Shown here in pieces: positions 1-9,480 of a DNA stretch of 64,000 bases; position 1 is the stretch's first letter, and every line of letters starts with the position of its first letter. The position numbers and the translations under genes were made by a program. The stretch is from Isoetes taiwanensis. Taxonomy: Eukaryota; Streptophyta; Lycopodiopsida; Isoetales; Isoetaceae. The notes below the pieces were generated by a model that saw only the letters and a list, made by a program, of their open reading frames with translations, did no database searches and was not told the DNA's origin. The stretch is from NCBI GenBank assembly GCA_021234155.1, contig JAJEKV010000025.1:4117773-4181772 (forward strand), in the 5' to 3' direction.

Positions 1-803
1 AGGTTCTTTTGGCAAGCTGCATATGCTAAATCTGTGGAGGGCTTTAATGAAGCTATCCAAAGCATGAGGGCAATCAATAACAGTGTTACAGATTGGATGC
101 TTGCTTCAGCACCCGCACAATATTGGGCAACTGCACACTTTAAAGGAACACGGTTTGGTCACTTGACTTCTAACATTGCAGAGGCCTTAAATTCTTGGCT
201 TCTTGAAGCTAGAGATAAACCTATCATTCCAATGCTAGAAATTATTCGAAGACAGCTAACTGAACGCTTTTACAAGAACCGTGTTGAAGGTGAGGCTTTG
301 TGGGCGTCTTGTGGAGAAGCTGCTACATACACTCTAGTGAAAGATGCTCAACAACATATTACAAAGGTCACTGAACGAGCTAGAAGGTATATAGTATTTC
401 CTTCTGATGCATTTGTGTTTGAAGTACAAAGTCCAGAGCGATCAGTTGTGGTTAACATTGAGTCTAAAACATGTTCGTGTTTGGAGTGGCAAATGTTAGG
501 ATTGCCTTGTGGTCATGCAGTTGCTGCTATTCTTTTTCGACGACAACGTCCAGATCTTTATACCCATCCAGGTTACTTGTTAAGCTCATTTTGCTATTCA
601 TATGCTGGAGCTATTTATCCACCAAATTTTGAACTTGTTGGAAGTAATGAATTACTACCTCCTGCGACCACGTCGTCCTCCCGAAAGGCCTAGAAGGAAG
701 CGGGACGGCCACGAAGGCGAGAGATAGAGAAAAGCGGGTGTACAAGTGCACACGTTGTGGCAATGGCGGCCATAATGAACGCAGTTGCAGAAATCCTATT
801 TGA
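1..803 (+). pseudogene. Mutator-like (MULE) transposase, C-terminal part, copy A
   Basis: This is the C-terminal part of a MuDR-type transposase, the enzyme that cuts and reinserts Mutator-like elements at their terminal inverted repeats. The longest frame (34-693) shows the MULE segment around SNIAEALNSWLLEARDKPI (residues 46-64) and a SWIM zinc finger with Cys147, Cys149, Cys159 and His161. After a frameshift near 690, a CCHC zinc knuckle (YKCTRCGNGGHNERSC) is read at 741-788, followed by the stop at 801-803. The DDE catalytic region lies upstream of the window or is deleted. A second copy at 17822-18737 shows a little more of the N-terminal side. The window edge cuts the gene. Confidence is high for family and low for activity. 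Confidence 0.88.
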
Positions 804-1589
804 CATTGCATATTTTGTCATAATTTCATGTTGTGAAAATTATTTTGGAGCTCAAGAATATGTGGTATTAAATACTTTCATTCCATCTGTAACTTTCATT
901 CCATCTGTAAAAACAATAATCTATTGTGAATTTGGAAAGTTGCATGCATTCCATCTGTAAGAATAATAATCTATTGTGAATTTGGAACGCGTTACCGGCT
1001 TTTTGATAATTTTTAGCATAGAAAGGGCTATTTGGGAAAATAATGAAGGGCTTTTTGGGAAATAAGTCAACAATTAAGGTTATTTTGGTAAATTTCCCAA
1101 AATAATAACAATACTGATCTAGGAGGAATACCAGGGAAATGTAAAACAGGCCGATCCCCATCTGTTTGAGTTTTACGTATAAGCGGAAGTGGAAACAAAT
1201 TGGCATCCATGGCGTTGGTGTAAGCTTGCGGAAGGAAATTGGAAGTAAGAAATTAGGCATCTATGCCCCCGATTCCGACAAAGGGAAGCCAATCGCAAGC
1301 TAGAAAAGGGTGGGCGACGGCGAGAGGCGGCGAGAATCACAATTCTCGTAAAAAGTTTTAACAGGAGATCGAGAGAGATGAATCCCTTAGCAAAATGCAG
1401 GAAAATAGGAAACTACGAATAATTTATTAGAATCAAAGCAAATTTGAGAGGTCGGATCTGTAAGCCTAGTTGGTTATCTCGACTTAAAATTGGCAAATAA
1501 TCAAGCCCGATGCAAAGCGTGATAGGCGTTAAAAGCGAATCGCGATGCCCGACAACAGAGGCCCGGTGCAAGACTTCCCGGGAACTAAG
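804..1589. other. MULE 3' flank and non-coding stretch
   Basis: No gene is seen. At 880-1000 a short unit beginning with cattccatctgtaa, followed by aataatctattgtgaatttgga, occurs in two to three tandem copies. The MULE 3' terminal inverted repeat lies at 1003-1098. The remaining sequence to 1589 has no recognisable coding and matches 19035-19527 in copy B. Confidence 0.6.
1003..1098. repeat. MULE 3' terminal inverted repeat, copy A
   Basis: Read on the minus strand, this stretch begins gggaaatttaccaaaataac and continues through tatttcccaaa and gcccttt blocks. It is inverted relative to 17365-17445, which lies upstream of the second MULE copy. Long (about 90 bp) AT-rich TIRs are usual for Mutator-like elements. 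The exact outer base and a 9-bp target duplication could not be fixed by eye. Confidence 0.7.
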
Positions 1590-2047
1590 TGTTAGAAATT
1601 TAATCATGCCATGTATTGGAAATATGACCAATCTGGGCACACAAATAAAAAGGACACGTATGGGTGAAGCTTACGGAAAAGACAAGTCCTATCCTAATTA
1701 GAAGAAAAGGGGAATAAAAAGAAACGAAAAAAAAAAAAAAAAAAAGCGGTTGAAGGGCATCGAAGTGTGTGGTTGTGTGATCGAGATAAAAAGCTGGAGG
1801 ATGTTTGCTTGAGGGGGCGATGGTTGCTTGTGTGGGCGAGAGATAGATCGATGGAGCCGATTAGCTAAGGGGATACCGCCGGAGCCGGAAGTGCACGATG
1901 GTGCTAAACTACGGATAGTCGCGGTGACCTTGTTGCGGAGGACTCAAAGTGGTGTTTGCGGTGGACCAAGTGAAGAAGCGCAACGTGTGTGTAGGAGACC
2001 GAGCATTGGATTTGTTGGGTTCAACTCCCAGGACTCGAAAATTAACA
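1590..2047 (+). repeat. Copia 5' LTR
   Basis: This is a 458-bp terminal repeat matching 5926-6388. It begins TGTTAGAAATTTAATC and ends AAAATTAACA. Differences from the 3' LTR are mostly small changes at CAG or CTG, for example cg here against cag or ctg there. The T-rich and A-rich parts agree apart from the length of the adenine run near 1727-1744. Confidence 0.93.
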
Positions 2048-2060
2048 TTGGAATCGAGCC
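2048..2060 (+). promoter_or_regulatory. Copia primer-binding site
   Basis: The bases directly after the 5' LTR read ttggaatcgagcc. They resemble the initiator-Met tRNA complement TGGTATCAGAGC common in plant Copia elements, with cg where cag is expected. Reverse transcription of the element would start here. Confidence 0.6.
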
Positions 2061-2309
2061 ATGGTCCCAAGTGGAAGGTGCTTAACCATCGGGATAGTCC
2101 CCATGGTGTAGGGGGTGAGAATGAGCAAAGCTTGGCGGTGGAAAGCCCAACCCCACGGTGGTGGGAGTTGCCCGAGGGGGAGCATGTGGATTGTGGTGAA
2201 GGCTGGAATGGACGGGTGTGCCCATTAAGGGGAATGTTGGAATGTTGGGTATGTGTAATAGGCACACATGAAGAATGACTTCGATGGAAGAGTACCGAAG
2301 CCCATCAAA

Positions 2310-2381
2310 GGGCGGTAGCTCGATGGTAGAGTACTTGGCTTGCAAGCAAGAGGTCCTCAGGTTCGATCCCCAGCCTGTCCA
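2310..2381 (+). tRNA. tRNA-Ala(TGC)-like sequence inside the Copia element
   Basis: This 72-nt stretch has tRNA layout: a D-arm block with tagctcgatggtaga, a seven-base anticodon loop cttgcaa giving anticodon TGC (Ala), a T-loop ttcgatc, and an acceptor 3' side cctgtcc. As written, the acceptor and D arms each lack one base. If cg at both places were cag, the acceptor stem would pair along seven positions. The anticodon stem has a G-G mismatch. It may be a captured tRNA, a tRNA-derived SINE head or a decayed gene. It was judged by eye, not by a covariance model. Confidence 0.5.
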
Positions 2382-2410
2382 CCCAATCATAGAAGGCTCA
2401 TTTCTCAACA

Positions 2411-2424
2411 TGGTATCGAGCCAT
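2411..2424 (+). promoter_or_regulatory. Second primer-binding-site-like sequence
   Basis: The stretch tggtatcgagccat follows ctcaaca, the layout expected at an LTR end followed by a PBS. It is closer to the consensus TGGTATCAGAGC than the site at 2048. It suggests that 2048-2410 includes sequence from another LTR element or an internal rearrangement. Confidence 0.4.
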
Positions 2425-2639
2425 GAACCCAAAAATGGAGTTTTCTTGCCAAAATAGTTGAACGTGTGGAGGGGAAAATCCATCCGAGTTAAGGCTGTGA
2501 TTGGAACCGGGCTTCCGTGGATGGGAACCTTTGGGGGTAGTGTTTTGGATTCCTTTATTGAATCCAGGAAGACTCTATTTTGAAAATCGGGCAGGGCATA
2601 ACCATGAGCATGAATCAATTTTACCAACTGTTCCCTTAA

Positions 2640-3180
2640 CTATCGATTCGAAGTAAAAAACCGTGAATTGCCTCGGAAGGATTGATTAAAACATTGAAAG
2701 AACCTGACCACCATTGTGTATGCGAATGGGAAACGGTGATTTGCATAAGGTTAAGGGTTCTGCGGGAAAGCTTGAGTTTTACCATAATGGGGAAGCGTAA
2801 AGGTATGCACGGAGAATGCTCTCTGTATACACCGGTATGTTGTTTAATTTGATTTCGATGCTTGAGACTTAGTGGATCTTTGGATACAAAGTAAATTTTG
2901 ATACTCCTCATTGTGAAATAGTTGGGAATGGTAGAAAGATTTATCACGAAAAGAAAAGGAAAGTTATATTGTTTAGATGCTTTTTCCTTCATTTGGCGAT
3001 ATTAGCTTGTCGAATTATGGCATCCGAGGTGTGGTCATGTGAATGATGCAACAATAAAAATAATGAGCAAACATAAATTGGTAGAAGGATTACACGCCAA
3101 CATGGATCTTGGATGAACATAGAATATGTCATGGATGCATGCTAGGGGAAACAGCACTAGACATGCTTTTAAGCCCTCGG
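2640..3180 (+). pseudogene. Copia protease tail and gag-pre-integrase remnant
   Basis: Reading through several frameshifts, this region carries the segment between protease and integrase. LFNLISML lies near 2840. A zinc-binding gag-pre-integrase core reading WHPRCGHVNDATIKIMSKHK starts at about 3020, and CHGCM-like residues follow near 3125. It is degraded but collinear with the integrase downstream. The gag protein itself (CCHC nucleocapsid) was not found between 2425 and 2640. Confidence 0.65.
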
Positions 3181-3797
3181 TTCTCGAAAACATTAGGGGT
3201 GTTGAATTTGGTGCATTGGTTTGTGTGGTCCGATCTTGGCGTCACGATATGAGTGGCAAGGTGTATTTTATTACTTTTATTGATGATTTTTCTCGGAGGG
3301 CGAGGTGTTATTTCTTGAGATCTAAAAGATCGAGGCATTCCAAACATTTCAGTTGTATTTGGCGAGAAAGCGAGCGTGAAGACCTCAGACGGTTGAAACG
3401 TCGCGTTCGGTCCCCCAAGTATCTGTCAGGTGCTTTTATGCAGTTTTGTCGAGAAAAAGGGATTCGTCGGCAATTTACTTGTAGGCATACTCCACAGCAA
3501 AATGGTATTGCTGAAAGGAAAAATAGAACTTTGATGAATGCAGTAAGATCAATGTTAAAACATGCTGGTTTACCTAATTACCTATGGGCGGAAGCAGTAC
3601 AGGCTGCGTGTTATATTCAGAACAAGTTGCCGTCAGCAGGTATTAGAGGAAGAATTCCGGAAGAAGTATGGTGTGGTAAAAAACAATCTGTAGAAAGGTT
3701 GCGTGCATATGGTTGTCTGGCTTACATGCATGTGCCAAAAGAATTGCGCTCAAAGCTGGATGATAGAAGTGTGGGAAACATATCTTGTTGGTTATGA
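3126..3797 (+). pseudogene. Copia integrase domain (broken)
   Basis: The integrase joins element cDNA to host DNA. The Copia-type strand YFITFIDDFSRRA is at about residues 47-59. The glutamate block PQQNGIAERKNRTL, containing the catalytic Glu, is near residues 123-136, and WAEAVQAACYIQNKLPS follows. The central block that should read RSDNGGE is damaged (RSPKYLSGAF), so the second catalytic Asp is missing as written. The frame ends near 3797, and 3785-4039 continues the post-integrase region in another frame. Confidence 0.88.
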
Positions 3798-4616
3798 GGA
3801 TCGGGGATCTGGTGTATGACCCTAAGACCAAAAAGATTCATATAAGCCGGGATGTAGTTTTTGATGAAACCAAGTTTTATAAAGATAGGTTGGTCAAGCA
3901 AGATGTGCCACGGGAGAAAATGAGAAATTTAGAAAATCAGCCTTGGGCTCCAGAAGGTTGGTTTGAAGATGATGAGAAGGAAGATGTTGAGGCTCAAGAG
4001 GATGGTGTTGTGGATGAACTTCGGAAGATGCACGATTAGAAGATCAAAATGTGGAAGTAAGCATGGAAGAGCAAGAACAAATAATGGAGCCGGGAGATAT
4101 AAGAGTTGAGGAACCCGGTTGAAGAGCGCATAGAGAGCCAAGAGATGTAGGGGTCGAAAGAGCCGGCTCGCACCTAAGCAGTGATGCGGCAAGATTAAAG
4201 CGAGAAGTGTCTTTTGATACATCAAAATATGGAAGGGATGAACGTGGTAGAAGCACACGCCAACGCTGAACTTCCTGCAAAGTTTAAGGAGTGCAGTTTG
4301 GGGCCACCATCGATGTTGTGTCTTTGTAGAGCCAAGGTCATTACAATGAAGCGGTTAAGTCACCGGATGGAGATAAATGGCACAAGGCAATGGAAGAAGA
4401 GTTGAACTCATTTAAATTAATGTGTACCTACGATCTAGTATCCCTCGTCCTAAAGAGAAAAAAATGTAGTAGGATGTAAATGGATTTTTAGATTGAAAAA
4501 AGGGACCTGATGGTGAAGTTGAAAGATACAAGGCGAGGTGCTGGTGGCGAGGGTTTACACGTAAAGAAGGTATAGATTATCATGATACTTTCTGTAATTG
4601 TTAAAGCCCGACCGGT
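3785..4616 (+). pseudogene. Copia integrase C-terminus and integrase-RT linker
   Basis: The frame at 3785-4039 reads GDLVYDPKTKKIHISRDVVF, the segment that follows the Copia integrase core, and then an acidic stretch (EDDEKEDVEAQED). From 4040 to 4616 the RT lead-in is recognisable only in pieces, with HKAMEEELNSF near 4381-4416 in a shifted frame. Several frameshifts separate the pieces. Confidence 0.7.
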
Positions 4617-5235
4617 TTGAGAGCTTTAGTAGCCCTTGCAGTTGAACATGATTTAGAACTTGATCATATGGATGTGAAAACAGCGTTTTTGAATGGGGAC
4701 TTGGAGGAGGAGATTTTCATGGAACAGCCAGTTGGGTATGAGGTGCAAGGGAATAAAGTTTGCAAGTTGAAGAAAGCAATATGGCCTCGGACAAAATTTG
4801 CTTTCGACAATGGTAATGCGTATGTATGAATACGTTTTATTATCTCAAGGCTTTGAAAAATTAAGCGAAGGAAATTTATACATAAGGAGAGTTGGAGATA
4901 AATTTTGTGTTATTGCTTTATACGTTGATGACTGTATAATGACTGCAAGTGATAGAAAGTTTCTGGATGAATGTAAAGCTATTCTGAGAACTAGGTTTCA
5001 GATGAGTGATCTGGGATGTTTGAAAAAGTTTTTAGGGATGGAGGTTACCCGGAGTAGGGAAACTGGAACGCTTGTATTGACTCAGAAGCAATATATCAAA
5101 AAGATGCTTGATAAGTTTTTTATGACCCGTGTAAACCAGGTTCCCACACCTTTGGTAGTAAATAATAGGATTTGTGGAAGCATGTGTCCTAGAACCGAGG
5201 AAAGAGAAAAGACAAATGAAAAAGGTACCATCTGA
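4617..5235 (+). pseudogene. Copia reverse transcriptase (two frames)
   Basis: The first frame (4617-4829) carries LDHMDVKTAFLNGDLEEEIF, the canonical Copia RT palm start with its first catalytic Asp. The second frame (4798-5235) carries the active-site YVDD (in ALYVDDCIM) and LKKFLGMEV. The two frames overlap, so one frameshift near 4790-4830 breaks the enzyme. The primer grip and thumb follow at 5240-5640 in pieces. The family assignment is secure. Confidence 0.92.
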
Positions 5236-5641
5236 GGGAGCTCATAGGGAGTTTGCTTTATGTTGCTAATGCCACCGCACCGGATATAAACTTTTCTTTA
5301 AGCTTTGTTGAGTAGGTATTTGAACAATCCGGGATGGGCCTTGCGGTGGTTTAAAAAGCGAGTTCTCGGATATTTGAAGGGGACTATAGATCTAGGAATT
5401 TGTTATACTAAAAAGCAATGGGAACCACGAGATAGCGGGGTTTGCGAGCTATCACGGTTATCTGATCACGGTGGGCTGGAGACTTGGATGAGCGGAAGTC
5501 TACTCTTGGATATCTTTACAAACTTAATCAGGCGGATGATTTCATGGTGTAGCAAGAAACAAAATTGTACAGCAATGTCAAGTCGCAGTCGAGTACATAT
5601 CAGCATCATCGGCTAGTAGAGAAATAATTTGGCTAAGGAGG

Positions 5642-5917
5642 ATGTTACATGAGCTTGGAGAGAAGCAAACAAATCCGACTAAACTTTATTGTGATAATAA
5701 GAGTTGTATAGCCATAGCCAAGAATCCGGTATTACATTCGAGGACAAAGCATATCGATCTTCATTGCCATTTCATTAGAGAGAAGGTAGCCGACGGTGAA
5801 ATTGATTTGCAATACATCTCTACCAATAAACAAGAAGCAGATATTTTGACAAAAGCACTAGGTGAAACCAAACATGCGCAGTTTAGGAAAGCTATTGGCA
5901 TTGGGAATATGGCATGA
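5642..5917 (+). pseudogene. Copia RNase H domain
   Basis: This frame (91 aa) shows the Copia RNase H C-terminal half. It has YCDNKSCIAIAKNPVLHSRT near residues 19-38, then KHIDLHCHFIREKV and the terminal TNKQEADILTKAL. The stop lies next to the polypurine tract and 3' LTR, as is usual. The N-terminal half (about 5400-5640) is in other frames. Confidence 0.92.
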
Positions 5918-5925
5918 AGGGGGAG

Positions 5926-6388
5926 TGTTAGAAATTTAATCATGCCATGTATTGGAAATATGACCAATCTGGCACACAAATAAAAGGACACGTATGGTGA
6001 AGCTTCTGGAAAAGACAAGTCCTATCCTAATTAGAAGAAAAAGGGGAATAAAAAGAACAGAAGAAAAAAAAAAAAAGAAAAACGGTTGAAGGGCATCGAG
6101 CTGTGACGGTTGTGTGATCAGATAAAAGCTGGAGGATGTTTGCTTGAGGGGGACGATGGTTGCTTGTGTGGGCAGAGATAGATCTGATGGAGCCGATTAG
6201 CTAAGGGGATACCGCCAGGAGCTGAAGTGCACGATGGTGCTAGACGCTGCAGTAGTGCAGGTGACCTTGTTGCAGGAGGACTCAAAGTGGTGTTTGCAGG
6301 CTGTGACCGAGTGAAGAAGCGCAACGTGTGTGTAGGAGACCGAGCATTGGATTTGTTGGGTTCAACTCCCAGACTCTGAAAATTAACA
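5926..6388 (+). repeat. Copia 3' LTR
   Basis: This is a 463-bp terminal repeat preceded by the polypurine tract aagggggag (5917-5925) and followed by the target duplication ctaag. It preserves CAG/CTG at many positions where the 5' LTR shows CG. Confidence 0.93.
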
Positions 6389-6393
6389 CTAAG

Positions 6394-6630
6394 AAGCGCC
6401 CAATCCTCTTCATTTGATACCACTAAACCTTTCCCAAGCAATTCCCCCAGTATGTCCTGTGAAAAGGGACTCATTCCAAAATGCCCAGCTTTCTTAGACA
6501 GAACCTCCGTCGCCATATCCGGATCTTCTAAAGTAAGCCTCGGTGCATGGCCACCATATTTATCAGCATAGAACTTACGATCAGGCAGAATGTGATCCAC
6601 AATATCATGAGTAATTTCACTAAGTCCTCT
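6394..6630 (-). pseudogene. CYP72-clan cytochrome P450, one exon, copy A
   Basis: On the minus strand an exon begins after a consensus acceptor (gcacag, at 6631-6636) and reads RGLSEITHDIVDHILPDRKF, later TLEDPDMATEVLSKKAGHFG, and ends GLVVSNEEDWAL. The pattern ...GKGLV...WAL(HRR) is that of CYP72-clan P450s, membrane-bound monooxygenases, before the conserved C-helix. The strand usually carrying FWFG is missing between DKYG and GHAPRL. Only this exon is recognised, with no I-helix, ExxR or heme motif nearby, so it is a fragment. Just past its 3' edge is the site where the Copia element inserted. An identical exon is at 19533-19769. Confidence 0.8.
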
Positions 6631-6639
6631 CTGTGCCTG

Positions 6640-7600
6640 CATCCTGGGTCAGCAAAGCAATCCCGCCAGTAAGAGAAACTAGTCAGAAATTCGCAAGTTC
6701 GATAAAGTAGCCAGAGTTTTGCCACGCTTAGATTAGAGCGTTGGAGGAGAAAAATTGATCAAGAAGACACCCTGGCATGTTGGACGAAGATTAAAAAGCT
6801 GGGGATGGGCTTCTGCATGGCATGCCGATTGCATAAAGCACCTTTATTTTAGAACCAAAACGCAATGTCACTGCACAAGTCCAAGATCTCGCCAAACACG
6901 GCTACTCTTGGATGATCTATATGAGGGGACTCCAAGCCCCTCGAACAAGCCCTGGATCAAATGAAACTGCGGAGCAAAAGGCATGAAAAACCAAGAACAT
7001 CAACTCACAAATGCATCTTACATTCATTCAATCGACAAGCATCTTAAAACTCAAAACACCAATATGCATTCTTACCATGTAGAACACCCTTCTCCTCGAG
7101 GATCACTAAGAAAAACAACCACTTGAAACCAACATGCATGCATAGAGATAAGAATAAAGCTTCCATTGTACCTGCTGCTATAGGATGCACGCTAAAAGTT
7201 CTCTGGCACCTGCTACAATGCGCCCGCTAACAACCAAGTATGTACTTTTATGGTGAGAATCCAAGAGTAGAATCGTGTAAGGAAGTGGAAGAGTGAGAAG
7301 AAAGACTAAAGGAGGGGGAGGGAAAAGAAGAGGGAAGCAATGGGAATGAAAGAAGTCTTTGCTTTGTGAGAAGAAGCCGATAAGCGGTCTCGAATGTGGA
7401 GTGCACTTATATAATGGCTCGTCCACCCTTAGAATCGCGATCCGGGGCTCCCGGATCGATCACGATTAATAATTGATTAGGTTAGCTTGCATAAGTTAAG
7501 GGTAAGGTTGAAGCACAAAAAATTGAGAATTTATGGGGTACTTATGACCAAATTGAACCTACATGGAATTTCACTAACAGCTTTCAAAAACCATGTGATC
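6640..7600. other. Intergenic or intronic stretch, duplicated
   Basis: No gene is recognised. A minus-strand open frame at 7178-7426 (82 aa) resembles no family known to me. The stretch matches 19780-20740 in copy B. It may include introns or leader of the P450 fragment, but no upstream exon could be identified. Confidence 0.4.
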
Positions 7601-7611
7601 GAAGCTAAAAA

Positions 7612-7890
7612 ATAAGATAAGATAAGATAAGAGTTTTTAACGTCCACGAGAACCCTCTTGGGTTATGGGACCAGAACAGAAAAAGGGGGCATGAGCCCTA
7701 ACAAAACTCGGGAGCTATGCCCCCTAACAAGTCTCAAATACCAAGAACAAAACAAGCGGGCACAAGCCCAAGCAGAATGGGGGGGCTATGCCCCATAACA
7801 ATGTAACCAATAAAACGAAAGGGTGAAACCAACCAAACCAAAACCAAACCAAAATGGAGGCGGGAAGCATAGGGCTATACAAAAACTGTC
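7612..7890 (-). mobile_element. SINE-like retroposon with hairpin, copy A
   Basis: On the plus strand it starts with a short tandem tail (aagat units, 7612-7632), then ttttaacgtccacgagaacc and ttatgggacc. The same lead-in, with an agaat-unit tail, opens the independent insertion at 10201, so both are probably 3' ends of one retroposon family read on the minus strand. A strong inverted repeat is formed by GGGGGCAT (7685-7692) and ATGCCCCC (7717-7724). No coding capacity is seen. The distal boundary is uncertain. The counterpart in copy B is 20745-21005. Confidence 0.5.
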
Positions 7891-9480
7891 CATGGATCAG
7901 TCGGCCAATAATCTCGGATGATAGCGGCCTCCCTCTGTATCGACCCACTTCGTTCTTGATCAAGCCTACATGGACTTCGGCATAATTCTTCCTTAGATCT
8001 CTGGTATGTCTTCTGGGCGGAGAAGCGGTTCCTTTCAAGTGATTGCCATGTCGGAGGATGTGTAACGGACAAGCCATCTGAAAAGGACTAGCGGTGTCGG
8101 GGGCCGTCGGGGTCGTCTTTGCTCCAACTCGGTGTCGCGGAGAGGATGCCCTACTGCTGTATGTGCATTACACGAGTGAAAAACTTGGTCCACCTCAATT
8201 ATAGCGAAGTGTCACTCGCCTCTTCAAGACCTACAATCGTGGGTTCGTATGGAGGTGTGCTACGTGTCTCTACCAGCTCAAAGCGGGATCTTGGGTCGGC
8301 GGGCAAACAATCCTCTGCCCCATGTGTTGTGGAGCCCTAGGTAATCATAGCATCTTCACGGGCATGGCATGTACATGGTCGGTGGTGATGTTATGATGAG
8401 CGGTGAGAAACATTAGATACCTACCACTGTAGTAGTATCTCCAAAAGTTGTACCCAAATTTCTAGGGTAATTGAGCGTATGTCTCGTGAGTGTGACCCGT
8501 GGATTGGACCGTGTAGAGCTTGACCAACAAATACGAGGCATACAATGGATCGAGCAGCGGTTGTCAAGGCTGCAGCTAAGGATGCATTGGGAAGCGGACA
8601 TTGTGCCGTGATTGGGCGGGGCCAAAGGAGGGGGCTGCCTAGAGTAGGAGGGCTCTATCGTGGGGTCATAGGCTTAGCAGATGACACGGGCACCCTAATG
8701 AGGTTCTTTGCCTTGCGGGTGGCTCTCGGCCCATCACGTTTGTCGCTTACGGGTCATTGTGATGTTCTATGAGACAGAACCCAGGCAAGGCAAAACAACG
8801 AAGTTGCAAATAGCTAGGCAGAGGTAGGAAGCGGAGACCAAGGCAAGGAGAATTTAAGAGGGGGCTAGAAATTAGTAGCTGGCCGGAAATCAGTAGCTGG
8901 CCTGAGATATAGGAAATTTCAACCCCTGGTGTGTGAGGGTTGTCTTTGTCATTGTGCCATCTTGGCAAAGAGGTAGGGTTCCCGACTCTAGGGCCTTGGG
9001 CTGGGAAAGGGGACCGGGCCGTCGATCACGAGAGCTAATATTGCCGGCGCCAGTAGGGTCTAGGGATGTGCTATTGAGCACAGCTATACAAGAATAACAC
9101 GCAAGAACCGACCCACTGGAACTCGGAGCTACAAGAGGGCTAGAATCGATCTACTAAAGGAAAAGCATAATGGGCCTGCCTGAAGCCCAACTAACCTAGT
9201 GCAAACCTTGTGGATCAAACCGAAGGCAAAAATCAGGCTGGTGGATTCGGGCCTGCGTTGATGGAGCGGTTCTGCTGTGGCTGGACTGGCTGGACCTTGC
9301 CGAACTGGGTCCCAAGCTTGCCAAAGACCTTGTCGAAGACTGGAGCTGCTGGAAACAGGAGTTGCACTTCTGTTTTTGCTTCAAAGCCTAGCGCCCAAGC
9401 GCCTAGATGCTAAGGCGGCGGTGCCTAGATGCTGAAAAAGCATGTATGAAATGTTATGTGGTCTATTTATATATTGTCAT
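7890..9480. other. GC-richer duplicated stretch with coding-like remnants
   Basis: No intact gene is seen. Short open frames (8119-8340, 8545-8772) have counterparts in copy B (21262-21483, 21596-21799). In copy B, one reads LDQRLEEYNGSGAQLPSKAA, faintly like the segment before a RING finger in some RING-H2 E3 ligases, but no RING cysteines follow. This is one of the regions where A and B disagree most, so the frames cannot be trusted. Function is unassigned. Confidence 0.3.

Larger units (their letters stand above)
1590..6388 (+). mobile_element. Ty1/Copia LTR retrotransposon inserted in copy A
   Basis: The element is about 4.8 kb. Both LTRs start TGTTAG and end AACA, and the element is flanked by a perfect 5-bp target duplication ctaag (1585-1589 and 6389-6393). 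Copy B carries the unoccupied site with a single ctaag at 19528-19532, so the boundaries are certain. Internal order is primer-binding site, a tRNA-like segment, protease/gag-pre-integrase remnants (about 2640-3180), integrase (3126-3797), reverse transcriptase (4617-5235), RNase H (5642-5917), polypurine tract (5917-5925) and 3' LTR. The order integrase before RT identifies Copia. No gag CCHC region is recognisable and pol is broken by frameshifts, so it is non-autonomous as written. Confidence 0.95.
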
